Origin: a virus
IMG/VR virus record: IMGVR_UViG_3300006052_000025
Location: 1-28,375 of that record
Strand: one strand, 5' to 3'
DNA: 28,375 nucleotides
The translations under genes and the position numbers were made by a program. Shown piece by piece: positions 14,175-21,491 of the stretch; the stretch's first letter is position 1, and each line of letters begins with the position of its first letter. The notes beneath the pieces are model-generated. The model had not been told where the DNA came from, searched no databases, and was given only the letters and a program-made list of their open reading frames with translations.

Positions 14175-15032
14175 ATGAACTACCCTATCCCATTTTCTCA
14201 ATCTAACACAGCATATTTTTATGCTAATAGCACGAACAATATGGGCTCATTTAATAAGCCCATAGATGGTCGTGTGCAGATTAGTGTAGACTATAGCAAA
14301 CTTATTCCTTCTGTTGTAGTTGGTAAAGTGTGGTTTGAAATAGAGCCCGGTGGAGTGCCTCCACTCACTATAGATAGTGTGATAACAACTAGTACACTGG
14401 TTACGTTTTTTGTTGCTGGTGGCTATTCTGATATGTCTTATAACATAGTAGTTAATGCGACACTTGCTGATGGCAGTATACATAGTGATTTATTAGTAGT
14501 TAGTGTATTCGGTGAGGATGGTTGTGATTGTGCTTGCATAACTTCAACGTATGCGGATAACTATATACAGTTTGGCAATCAAGAAGTTTTTGTTAATAAA
14601 TACCCTAGGTTTTTTGTATCTGGTACTACACCTACAAATGCTAACTTACTTGACCGTTGGTATGATTTAAATAATCAAACTTGGTATGATTATGTTACTG
14701 ATGGTATAACTAATTTTTGGGCTGTATCTGGTGTTGGTCTTCCTCCACCTGATGTAGGTAGTATTGGTGGTGTAACTGGTAATATTACAATTAAGAAGAT
14801 GCAACCACTCGCTCTTGATGGTGTTACTGCTACATTCCCGCTTATATCAGTTGACTTATATACACCCAATGTTACAACTGATAATTCATTGTTTGTATCT
14901 ATGGATGGTGTATGGCAAGAACCTACTACACAGTTTACTGCATCCGGTAGTTCTATAACTTTTACAGTTCCTCCTGCTGCCGATAGCTATGTGTTCATAC
15001 TATGGATATTTGGAGGGATAACGAGTGGTTAA
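14175..15032 (+). CDS. Tail fibre/adhesin protein, 285 aa
   Basis: Start at ATG 14175 (GAGGG 5 nt upstream); an earlier in-frame ATG at 14097 would overlap the previous gene by 71 bp and has no SD. Residues 1-185 are beta-rich and paralogous to the start of the 686-aa fibre at 15996: both have TAYFYA[ND]ST near residue 12-20 and a LD[RQ]W[YF]D then TDGI-x-[NY]FW block. The last 85 residues form another small beta domain (MQPLALDGVTATFPL, FVSMDGVWQEPTTQF, YVFILWIFGG). Probably a fibre or fibre-adaptor component. Overlaps the next gene by 8 nt. Confidence 0.75.
   Translation: MNYPIPFSQSNTAYFYANSTNNMGSFNKPIDGRVQISVDYSKLIPSVVVGKVWFEIEPGGVPPLTIDSVITTSTLVTFFVAGGYSDMSYNIVVNATLADGSIHSDLLVVSVFGEDGCDCACITSTYADNYIQFGNQEVFVNKYPRFFVSGTTPTNANLLDRWYDLNNQTWYDYVTDGITNFWAVSGVGLPPPDVGSIGGVTGNITIKKMQPLALDGVTATFPLISVDLYTPNVTTDNSLFVSMDGVWQEPTTQFTASGSSITFTVPPAADSYVFILWIFGGITSG
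14365..14380. repeat. Dispersed palindrome copy 9
   Basis: TCACTA-TAGA-TAGTGT, one mismatch at the outermost base. Codes L-T-I-D-S-V. Confidence 0.65.
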
Positions 15033-15999
15033 TCGTGTTCAAACTATACGATATTATACTACTTTACAGCGACCTCCTACAACTGAGTTCTCAGGAGAAG
15101 TTTATATTAATTTTGCTGATTTACAAATTGGGGCATTAGATTTATCTCATTCTCCAGTTGATTTTGTTGCGGTAAGATATTACTCACAGATAGCATCATA
15201 TGTTGCAGGTGACTTTGCTATTTATAATGGATCTTTATATTGCTGTCTTGAAAATGGTACAACAGGAGCATTTGATCCTACTAAATGGTCCTTATTTATA
15301 GACTTGCAAGAAATTAATGTATTAATAGCAATAGAGACAGCAGCTAGACAAGCTGCCGATCAAGTTTTACAAAATGAAATCAATACAGAGATAACTAATA
15401 GAATAGCTGGTGATACAAATTTACAAAATGAAATTAATGCTTTAAATACTGCTCTTGCTAATGTGTTTCCTACAGGTTTATCTTTGGAGTATTATGGGGT
15501 TAGTGCTCCTTCCGGTTGGTTACTTGAAGATGGTTCAATATACAATATATCCGCGTTTCCAGCATTAGGTGCTTTTTTAAGTAATAGGTTTGGTGGTGAT
15601 GGTACAACAACGTTTGCAGTTCCTAACTCTTTAGGTCGTTTTGGTGTTGCTACTAGTTCTAGTTTTCCACTTGGGGCTATGGGCGGTGCTACTACTGCTA
15701 CATTAAATTCAACCAATTTACCAAGCCATACCCATACTATTCAACCTCATACGCATACTGAACAACCGCATACTCATCAGTTTTCATCAAATACTATTGG
15801 TATGTCATCTACTGTTAGTTCTATTGGTTTTGCTGCTGGTGTAAATGCGCCCCCGGCTGTTAGTCTAAGTGCTGATATAAAGTCTGCAACGGCTATTATT
15901 AATTCTAGCACAACATTAACAACTGACCCAACTGGGACTAGTGTTCCATTTAATATTCTTCCGCCATATATATCTCGGACGAGGATAATAAAGACATGA
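15025..15999 (+). CDS. Tail collar-type fibre protein, 324 aa
   Basis: Starts at GTG 15025 with GGAGGG about 8 nt upstream. Residues about 50-90 (YVAGDFAIYNGSLYCCLENG then FDPTKW) resemble a carbohydrate-binding type 5/12-like module. About 95-150 is a coiled-coil trimer stalk (IAIETAARQAADQVLQNEIN). About 155-235 is a phage tail collar domain: PSGWLLEDGS, then FPALGAFL, GDGTTTFAVPN and LGRFGV. A His-rich stretch follows with three HTH triads at about 232-252, which in related fibres coordinate metal. The C-terminus PFNILPPYISRTRIIKT is the usual collar ending. Receptor-binding fibre tip or its carrier. Confidence 0.85.
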   Translation: MVNRVQTIRYYTTLQRPPTTEFSGEVYINFADLQIGALDLSHSPVDFVAVRYYSQIASYVAGDFAIYNGSLYCCLENGTTGAFDPTKWSLFIDLQEINVLIAIETAARQAADQVLQNEINTEITNRIAGDTNLQNEINALNTALANVFPTGLSLEYYGVSAPSGWLLEDGSIYNISAFPALGAFLSNRFGGDGTTTFAVPNSLGRFGVATSSSFPLGAMGGATTATLNSTNLPSHTHTIQPHTHTEQPHTHQFSSNTIGMSSTVSSIGFAAGVNAPPAVSLSADIKSATAIINSSTTLTTDPTGTSVPFNILPPYISRTRIIKT

Positions 16000-18056
16000 C
16001 TGTTAACTATCTTCTTCCTGCTGGCACAATAAACAATCGTACTGCATATTTTTATGCAGATAGCACAAAACAGTTTGGCCCCATAATTAAGAAAATTACA
16101 GACCAAGTTTTAGTTATTTTAGATTTTACTACTATTTTGGCTGGGCATGTTATTCATACATATAATTTCACTTCTGATGTTGAAACTAATCCACCATTAT
16201 TTTTAACTGATCCTTTATTAAACGCAACTGGTACTGTGCTTTCATTTCTTATATCCGGTGGTATTGATGGACAACAATATAATATCACAATAGCAACTGA
16301 GAATGTTGGCTCAACAATTCCACGGTATGATATATTAACAATTAACATACCGTCAAAGTCTGCATGCGATACATCTATACCTCCAGTAGTTAGTTTATTA
16401 CTTGGGAGTATATTTCTTAATACTAATATTAGATATTTTTGGGGTCCAAACCCACCAACTGGTCAACATGTATTAGATCAATGGTTTGATACTAATACTA
16501 ATATATTATATGAATGGGCAACAGATGGGATTAATTATTTTTGGGAAGAGATCAGCGCTGGTAATGTCACTACACTTAGTGATGCACCATCTGATGGCGT
16601 TCTTTATAGTCGTAGAAATGCTGATTGGATAGCTGATCCAATTCAAATTGATGCTACTTCTGATGGTAAGATATATGTTCGTAATAATGCTGGTTGGATA
16701 CCTGATCCAATTCAAATTGATGCTCCCGCTGATGGTCAAGTTTGGGGACGAAAGAATGATCAATGGGCAATAGTTACTGGTGGAACAGGTGGTATTGGAG
16801 ACGCGCCATCCGATGGAAATACTTATGGACGTAAAAATTCAACTTGGGTAACTGTTACAGGTGGTGGATCAGTAACGATTAGTGATACTCCACCCGTTTC
16901 TCCTGCAATTGGGAATTTGTGGTATGATAGTATTGGTGGTCAGATGTACGTCTGGTATAATGATGGTACATCATCGCAATGGGTAGTTGTAATTAATAGA
17001 CCGGGACCAACTGGTCCTCAAGGTTTACCTGGAATACCGGGACCGCCCGGCAATGATAGTATAGTACCTGGTCCTCCCGGTCCATCTTATATATTACCAA
17101 TTGCTACGACAACTGTGCTTGGTGGTGTAAAGCCTGATGGAACTACTATAACTGTTGATGGTACAGGAAAAATTTCAGGAGCTTCTACTTATTCATTACC
17201 GCAAGCATCGACTACGGTGCTTGGTGGTGTCAAGGTAGATGGGACCACGATCACTATAAATAGTGGGACCGGGGTCATTTCAGGGGCAGGTGGTGGAGCA
17301 AGTATAACTGTAGCAGATACACCACCGACATTAACTAATGGAGCGATGTGGTTTGATACTGTTGGAACACAGTTATACATTGGTTACAATGATGGTACAT
17401 CAACTCAGTGGGTGCAAGCAAATAATCTTGCATTAGGTCTTCCAGCAGGTACACCAACTTATGCTGCACCCCCACTTGCCGCGAGTTGGACGCGTCAGGG
17501 ATGGGCCGGTGCCGTCACTCTTGCTGATGTTTCAAATGGGCTTTTATTTAATAATCCTAATACTTATGGTGGTGCAGTTTATAATTTAACTGGTGTGAGT
17601 ATTGTTGCTCCTGTCGCTCCTTATACTATTGATGCTCGTATTCGTTCAACATTTCCGTGGTCGAATGCTGCGGGCGTAGGCATTGGCTGGACCGATGGGA
17701 CCAAGTGTCAAGGGATCTTCGGCGGTTACTCTACGACTGCCAATCCTATCGCTGGCCCTTGCTATAGAGTATCTACATTTTCAGCATTTGCTAATAGTAC
17801 CTATGTTGCAGATCAATTTTTATTTAATATGTTAGTAGCAACACTTGTTTGGTTACGTATTCGTGATGATGGAACTAATGTAACTTTCTGGTTTTCGCAC
17901 GATGGGATCAATTTTATTCAGGCGTATACTGTAGCGAAAGCATCTGGGTATCTTGGTGCAAGTGGCTATTCAAATGTCGCGCTTGCGATGCTCTCCGGGC
18001 AAGCAGTAGCGGCTCCTGGTGTTACAGAACTACTTGAGAGTTGGTGGGTTCACTGA
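15996..18056 (+). CDS. Modular tail fibre with collagen-like stretch, 686 aa
   Basis: A trimeric receptor-binding fibre. Order: N-terminal domain (1-185) paralogous to the 285-aa upstream protein; four DAP-x-DG repeats (about 196-288); a DTPP...LWYD...YNDGTSSQWV module; a short collagen-like Gly-X-Y run (GPTGPQGLPGIPGPPG, about 336-365); two LPxAxTTVLGGVK repeats; another DTPP/YNDG/QWV module; and a C-terminal beta domain (about 490-686) ending SWWVH. That last domain is repeated in the next two genes. Collagen and repeat modules give length, and the C-terminal domain is probably the receptor tip. Joined to the next gene by TGATG. Confidence 0.85.
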   Translation: MTVNYLLPAGTINNRTAYFYADSTKQFGPIIKKITDQVLVILDFTTILAGHVIHTYNFTSDVETNPPLFLTDPLLNATGTVLSFLISGGIDGQQYNITIATENVGSTIPRYDILTINIPSKSACDTSIPPVVSLLLGSIFLNTNIRYFWGPNPPTGQHVLDQWFDTNTNILYEWATDGINYFWEEISAGNVTTLSDAPSDGVLYSRRNADWIADPIQIDATSDGKIYVRNNAGWIPDPIQIDAPADGQVWGRKNDQWAIVTGGTGGIGDAPSDGNTYGRKNSTWVTVTGGGSVTISDTPPVSPAIGNLWYDSIGGQMYVWYNDGTSSQWVVVINRPGPTGPQGLPGIPGPPGNDSIVPGPPGPSYILPIATTTVLGGVKPDGTTITVDGTGKISGASTYSLPQASTTVLGGVKVDGTTITINSGTGVISGAGGGASITVADTPPTLTNGAMWFDTVGTQLYIGYNDGTSTQWVQANNLALGLPAGTPTYAAPPLAASWTRQGWAGAVTLADVSNGLLFNNPNTYGGAVYNLTGVSIVAPVAPYTIDARIRSTFPWSNAAGVGIGWTDGTKCQGIFGGYSTTANPIAGPCYRVSTFSAFANSTYVADQFLFNMLVATLVWLRIRDDGTNVTFWFSHDGINFIQAYTVAKASGYLGASGYSNVALAMLSGQAVAAPGVTELLESWWVH
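16567..16582. repeat. Dispersed palindrome copy 10
   Basis: TCACTA-CACT-TAGTGA, perfect arms, immediately before the repeat block of the fibre gene; codes V-T-T-L-S-D. Confidence 0.85.
16581..16862 (+). repeat. Four DAP-x-DG repeats in fibre gene
   Basis: Units begin at 16581, 16650, 16719 and 16800, each D-A-[PT]-[SA]-D-G, then x-x-[YW]-x-R-x-N-x-x-W. The first two units are exactly 69 nt; TGATCCAATTCAAATTGATG and the next 2 bases are identical at 16634 and 16703. This points to recent slippage or recombination. Confidence 0.8.
17251..17266. repeat. Dispersed palindrome copy 11
   Basis: TCACTA-TAAA-TAGTGG, one outer mismatch, inside the fibre; codes I-T-I-N-S-G. Confidence 0.65.
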
Positions 18057-18910
18057 TGTTCGATTTCCCGAACTCCCCCACGGTTAACCAGCAAGTCACT
18101 GCTGCCAATGGTATCGTTTACCAATGGGATGGGGTCAAGTGGAATTCACTTGCAGGTGGTTCAGCTATTGCAATTGGTTCTGTGCCGCCTTCTAGTCCGG
18201 TTACTGGTCAACTTTGGTGGGATAATATTGGGGGGCAGTTGTATATTTATTACAATGATGGAAATTCTTCTCAATGGGTTCCTGCAACTGGCATTCCAAC
18301 AAGTAATCTATCGCCAATACTGGTTTCACCTCCTTCCGCTGCAAGCTGGACGCAGCGTAACTTCAACGCTGGTGTAACGACGCTGACCGATGTGGCGAAT
18401 GGCGTGGCGCTCTATACGTCGTGCGCGACAGGCACAGTTACTAATGTTCTTCGGGCAGCAACTATAGCCGTTCCGGCGGCGCCATACGTTATTGATATGA
18501 ACTTGGCAGGGACTGCATTGTTGGCAGGATCGGCCAATTACGTCAAGATGGGAGCCCTATGGTCGGATGGAACTAAGGCGCAGGTCCTCTCAATCGTAGA
18601 CATCGCAGTGGCGGCTAACTTCGATGTGGAGACGTACTCGGCCCTATCGACTTATGCCGCGCTTGTTGCCACCTTCTATGCTCGGTTTAACCCACAATCT
18701 TTATGGATGAGGCTAGCCGATAATGGGACTAACGTAACCTTCTCTGTCGGTCCTGATGGCGTCTCATGGCTTCCGGTCTACACAATTGCGAAAGCGAGCG
18801 GCTATCTTGGCGCAGGCGGGTACTCCAACGTTGGTTTCTTCATAAATGAGCAAGTGATGGGCAACGGTGGTCTGGGAACCATAACCCTTCAATCGTGGCG
18901 GGTTCACTGA
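18056..18910 (+). CDS. Tail fibre tip paralogue 1, 284 aa
   Basis: Start ATG 18056 overlaps the previous stop as TGATG; translation is probably re-initiated, as no SD is evident. Begins FPNSPTVNQ...YQWDGVKW, a small module shared with the next two genes. A PPSSPVTGQLWWD...YNDGNSSQWV module follows (about 45-78). Residues about 88-284 match the end of the 686-aa fibre: [52 protein letters not shown] and the ending SWRVH. Its base composition is mixed, GC-richer from about 18340 on. Likely an alternative or accessory receptor-binding tip. Confidence 0.82.
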   Translation: MFDFPNSPTVNQQVTAANGIVYQWDGVKWNSLAGGSAIAIGSVPPSSPVTGQLWWDNIGGQLYIYYNDGNSSQWVPATGIPTSNLSPILVSPPSAASWTQRNFNAGVTTLTDVANGVALYTSCATGTVTNVLRAATIAVPAAPYVIDMNLAGTALLAGSANYVKMGALWSDGTKAQVLSIVDIAVAANFDVETYSALSTYAALVATFYARFNPQSLWMRLADNGTNVTFSVGPDGVSWLPVYTIAKASGYLGAGGYSNVGFFINEQVMGNGGLGTITLQSWRVH

Positions 18911-19599
18911 TGGCCCTTGACTTTCCTAACTCCCCCGCCCTTGGCGCGACCTACTCTTCCGGTGGTGTATCATGGAAATGGGACGGGACCAAGTGGGCGC
19001 AGTCACTATTGTTAGTGAACCCTCTCATTGTTGCGCCCCCGGTGGCTGCGAACTGGACCCCGCGCAACGGAGCGGCGATCTCCGACGTCGCCAATGGCGT
19101 GCAGATCAGCATGCCCGCCGTGACGTCCAACACCTACTACATGGCGTCGGTGGCAGCGCCAACTGCACCATATACGATAGACGCCGACCTCACGATGAAC
19201 ACTATTCTTCCAACAACCAAGGCCACTGTAGGCGGTGTTGGCTGGACTGACGGCACGAAGGTTGATTACCTTCTCTGCGGTTATGTAGGCAACGGCTCGC
19301 AATGCAATCTTAATCAGCAGAGCTTAGTCAACTTCACAACAATCAATACAGCAGGCACGACGTATTACCCTATTATTGGCATGGGCGACATCTGGCTGCG
19401 TATTGCCGATAACGGGACGAACATCACCATGTCGTTCAGCACCGACGGGATTACTTGGACGCCTGTGTATACGATAGCGAAGGCTTCTGGTTACTTGGGG
19501 TCGAGCGGCTACAGCAACGTGGGCTTCCTCCTGAACCCGGTGTCTGGCGCGGGCAATCCGGCGCACGCCATCACCCTGCGATCATGGCGGGTGCATTGA
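18910..19599 (+). CDS. Tail fibre tip paralogue 2, GC-rich, 229 aa
   Basis: Start ATG 18910 (TGATG with the previous stop). Begins [14 protein letters not shown]...WKWDGTKW, lacks the YNDG/QWV module, then carries the shared tip domain from about residue 38: [45 protein letters not shown] and the ending SWRVH. Codons are much GC-richer than in neighbours (for example 37 of 60 bases at 19081-19140 against 21 of 60 at 20461-20520). Protein similarity to the paralogues is high while synonymous positions differ strongly, which fits acquisition from a GC-richer relative rather than fresh duplication. Confidence 0.82.
   Translation: MALDFPNSPALGATYSSGGVSWKWDGTKWAQSLLLVNPLIVAPPVAANWTPRNGAAISDVANGVQISMPAVTSNTYYMASVAAPTAPYTIDADLTMNTILPTTKATVGGVGWTDGTKVDYLLCGYVGNGSQCNLNQQSLVNFTTINTAGTTYYPIIGMGDIWLRIADNGTNITMSFSTDGITWTPVYTIAKASGYLGSSGYSNVGFLLNPVSGAGNPAHAITLRSWRVH
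19003..19018. repeat. Dispersed palindrome copy 12
   Basis: TCACTA-TTGT-TAGTGA, perfect arms, inside the GC-rich fibre gene and the only N4 coding copy in the other frame (S-L-L-L-V). Confidence 0.85.
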
Positions 19600-20051
19600 T
19601 GTTAAACTTCCCTGACACTCCCACACTTAACCAAAATTTTACTGCTGTTGGACTTACTTGGATATGGGATGGACAGAAGTGGGAAGCTAATACTGGTTCT
19701 CCCGGCACTGTACCAATTGCTTTTCCATTCCAAGGTAAGCCACCTGCTGGCGCACTAGTCAACGTGCCAATGACTATCCCATTAAATGTCCCTGCTGCTC
19801 TTGCTGGCACGACTGTTTATGATACAACATTGACCACGGCAAATGCAGTGTTCACCGTGAACAAAATTTCAGGTGGGGTAGTCACAGCAATCGGCACGGT
19901 CACTATAAATAGTGCGGGGCACACGTCTGCCACGTTAGCGGGTTCGGGTGGGGCGCTTGCTGTTGGTGATGTGCTTCAAGTTGTTGCTCCTAGTACGCAG
20001 GATACTACCCTTGCCGATGTTGGCATCACTATTGAAACGACAAGAGCATAG
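19599..20051 (+). CDS. Short fibre-type protein, 150 aa
   Basis: ATG 19599 overlaps the previous stop (TGATG); a longer in-frame ORF upstream only overlaps the paralogue. It keeps the [11 protein letters not shown]...WIWDGQKW head module (1-30) but has a different C-terminal domain: a beta-sandwich of the type seen in phage virion proteins ([66 protein letters not shown]). So the head module is reused with another display domain, evidence of domain shuffling. Confidence 0.78.
   Translation: MLNFPDTPTLNQNFTAVGLTWIWDGQKWEANTGSPGTVPIAFPFQGKPPAGALVNVPMTIPLNVPAALAGTTVYDTTLTTANAVFTVNKISGGVVTAIGTVTINSAGHTSATLAGSGGALAVGDVLQVVAPSTQDTTLADVGITIETTRA
19900..19915. repeat. Dispersed palindrome copy 13
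   Basis: TCACTA-TAAA-TAGTGC, one outer mismatch; codes V-T-I-N-S-A. Same 11-bp centre as copy 11. Confidence 0.62.
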
Positions 20052-20053
20052 CG

Positions 20054-21079
20054 ATGGGATTTGCTTGGACTGACGGTTTTGATAGTTATCTCATAGGTTC
20101 TGACCTATCGAAGAACTATGCTGTAGTTGGTGCTGGATGGACGGTTAATACATCTGGTGGGCGTACTGGTCTTGGTGCTGCTGTTGGTTCTGGTGCATCT
20201 GCTACAATTCTTCAATCAACTCAAATAATTCCTGATCCTAGTGGTGGTTATTTTGATGCTGGATTTTATATGAAAGTAACTGGTGGTAATCCCGCGTCAG
20301 CTGCAATTATATTTCAAACATATACTAGTTCTCTTTTAGTGGTTGCAAATGTGACACTTAATACAAATGGCACTTTAACAGTGGCATATGCTAATTCAAG
20401 TATTACTAGCACATTGACAGTTACTGATGGTGCTTATCATTGGATTGAATTTTATATGTATTATAGCGGCGGGACAGTAAATACTGCATTGTATATTGAT
20501 AATATTTCTCAGGGCAATAATAGTAATTTTGCAGTTCCAAATACTAATGTGGATCATTTTATATTTCAGAGTATACCTAACCGTACACTTACTATTGATG
20601 ATGCAGTTTGTTATAATAATTCAACTGGTACTCCTAACAATGGTAGTTTCCCAATTAGCGCACGGCAAATTACAACGCTTCGTCCGACTACCGATGGAGC
20701 AGTAAATTTTAGTACAGTAGTTGGTGGAACTGGTACTCATGCTAGTGCAGTAAATGAGCAGACTGCTGATGGTGATACGTCATACGTGAATGACGGTACA
20801 TCAGGTCATCAGGATTTATATAACTATGCTCTGCTTGGATATTCACCAGTGAATATTACTGGAGTGATGGTTCATAGTTATTTGAAAGATCCAAGTGCTG
20901 GATCAATTAACTTTCAGACTGTATGCAAATCAGGTGCAACAACTTCACTTGGATTGTCAACGGTAACACCGGGTATTTATCAGATGATGCAAACACCGTT
21001 TCCTACTGATCCTAACACTTCTGCTGCATGGACACAGGCGGGCATCAACGCAGCACAATTCGGGATTAAAGTACCGTAA
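20054..21079 (+). CDS. LamG-like jelly-roll virion protein, 341 aa
   Basis: The opening FAWTDGFDSY followed by a Gly-rich GWTVNTSGGRTGLG and a beta-rich 1-190 region with TDGAYHWIEFYMYYSGGT and ALYIDNIS fits the concanavalin A/LamG-like domains of phage minor tail proteins ('DGFDsY' opening). The second half (TLRPTTDGAVNFSTVVGG, SYVNDGTSGHQDLYNY, GVMVHSYLKD) is a further beta-domain. Likely glycan-binding surface or tail component. AT-rich composition returns here after the GC-rich fibre gene. ATG lies 2 nt after the preceding stop; SD is weak. The 3' end overlaps the next start (TAATG). Confidence 0.78.
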   Translation: MGFAWTDGFDSYLIGSDLSKNYAVVGAGWTVNTSGGRTGLGAAVGSGASATILQSTQIIPDPSGGYFDAGFYMKVTGGNPASAAIIFQTYTSSLLVVANVTLNTNGTLTVAYANSSITSTLTVTDGAYHWIEFYMYYSGGTVNTALYIDNISQGNNSNFAVPNTNVDHFIFQSIPNRTLTIDDAVCYNNSTGTPNNGSFPISARQITTLRPTTDGAVNFSTVVGGTGTHASAVNEQTADGDTSYVNDGTSGHQDLYNYALLGYSPVNITGVMVHSYLKDPSAGSINFQTVCKSGATTSLGLSTVTPGIYQMMQTPFPTDPNTSAAWTQAGINAAQFGIKVP

Positions 21080-21294
21080 TGGTTGACTTTGTTCAACTAT
21101 CACAGCAATTTATTGAAGTTGTCGCAGCTCCGCCTCCGACAGATAAAGTTCAATTGTCACAACAATATGTTGAAGTTGTTGCTGCTATCCTTGCTCCAGG
21201 TGTACTCCAATTATCACAGCAATATTTAGAGGTCATTTCAGCCCCTAGTGTGGGTGTATTAAGTATGCAAGCTCGTGTAATGATAATGCCATAA
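21079..21294 (+). CDS. Triple-repeat small protein (LSQQ-EV), 71 aa
   Basis: Three copies of [VL]QLSQQ[FY][IVL]EV[VI] (residues about 5-16, 24-35 and 43-54) separated by AAPPPTD and AAILAPG linkers, then a Met-rich tail. Short phage proteins with S-Q-x-x-V-E-V repeats occur near tail genes in many phages and are thought to be minor virion parts; no function is established that I know of. Starts by TAATG overlap with the previous stop. Confidence 0.75.
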   Translation: MVDFVQLSQQFIEVVAAPPPTDKVQLSQQYVEVVAAILAPGVLQLSQQYLEVISAPSVGVLSMQARVMIMP

Positions 21295-21305
21295 AGGAAG
21301 AGGAC

Positions 21306-21491
21306 ATGCCTCCAGTACCTCCTAGGCCCATGCAAGCTAAAAAATCTGAGCAATATCTATCAGAAAAAACATTAGCAGAACAACAGGCTGGACAAGAAGC
21401 ATTAAAGATTTCTAAAGATAGACATCAAGAAGAAATAGATGCTGGTAAAAAAATGATAGAACTTAACCAACAACGAGCACAGCATAGATAA
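21306..21491 (+). CDS. Small coiled-coil protein, 61 aa
   Basis: Pro-rich start (PPVPPRPM) then a single charged helix (SEKTLAEQQAGQEALKISKD to IELNQQRAQHR) with heptad-like spacing. SD AAGGAAGAGG about 5 nt before ATG. The next gene begins immediately after its stop. Likely a minor virion or assembly protein; function unknown. Confidence 0.72.
   Translation: MPPVPPRPMQAKKSEQYLSEKTLAEQQAGQEALKISKDRHQEEIDAGKKMIELNQQRAQHR

Noticed and set aside
16867-16884. Additional palindrome copy (TCAGTA-N5-TAGTGA)
   Set aside because: One mismatch plus a 5-bp centre; too far from consensus to count.
19012-19302. Minus-strand 96-aa ORF and nearby high-GC antisense ORFs
   Set aside because: High GC in this fibre gene suppresses stop codons in other frames; the + product matches its paralogues.
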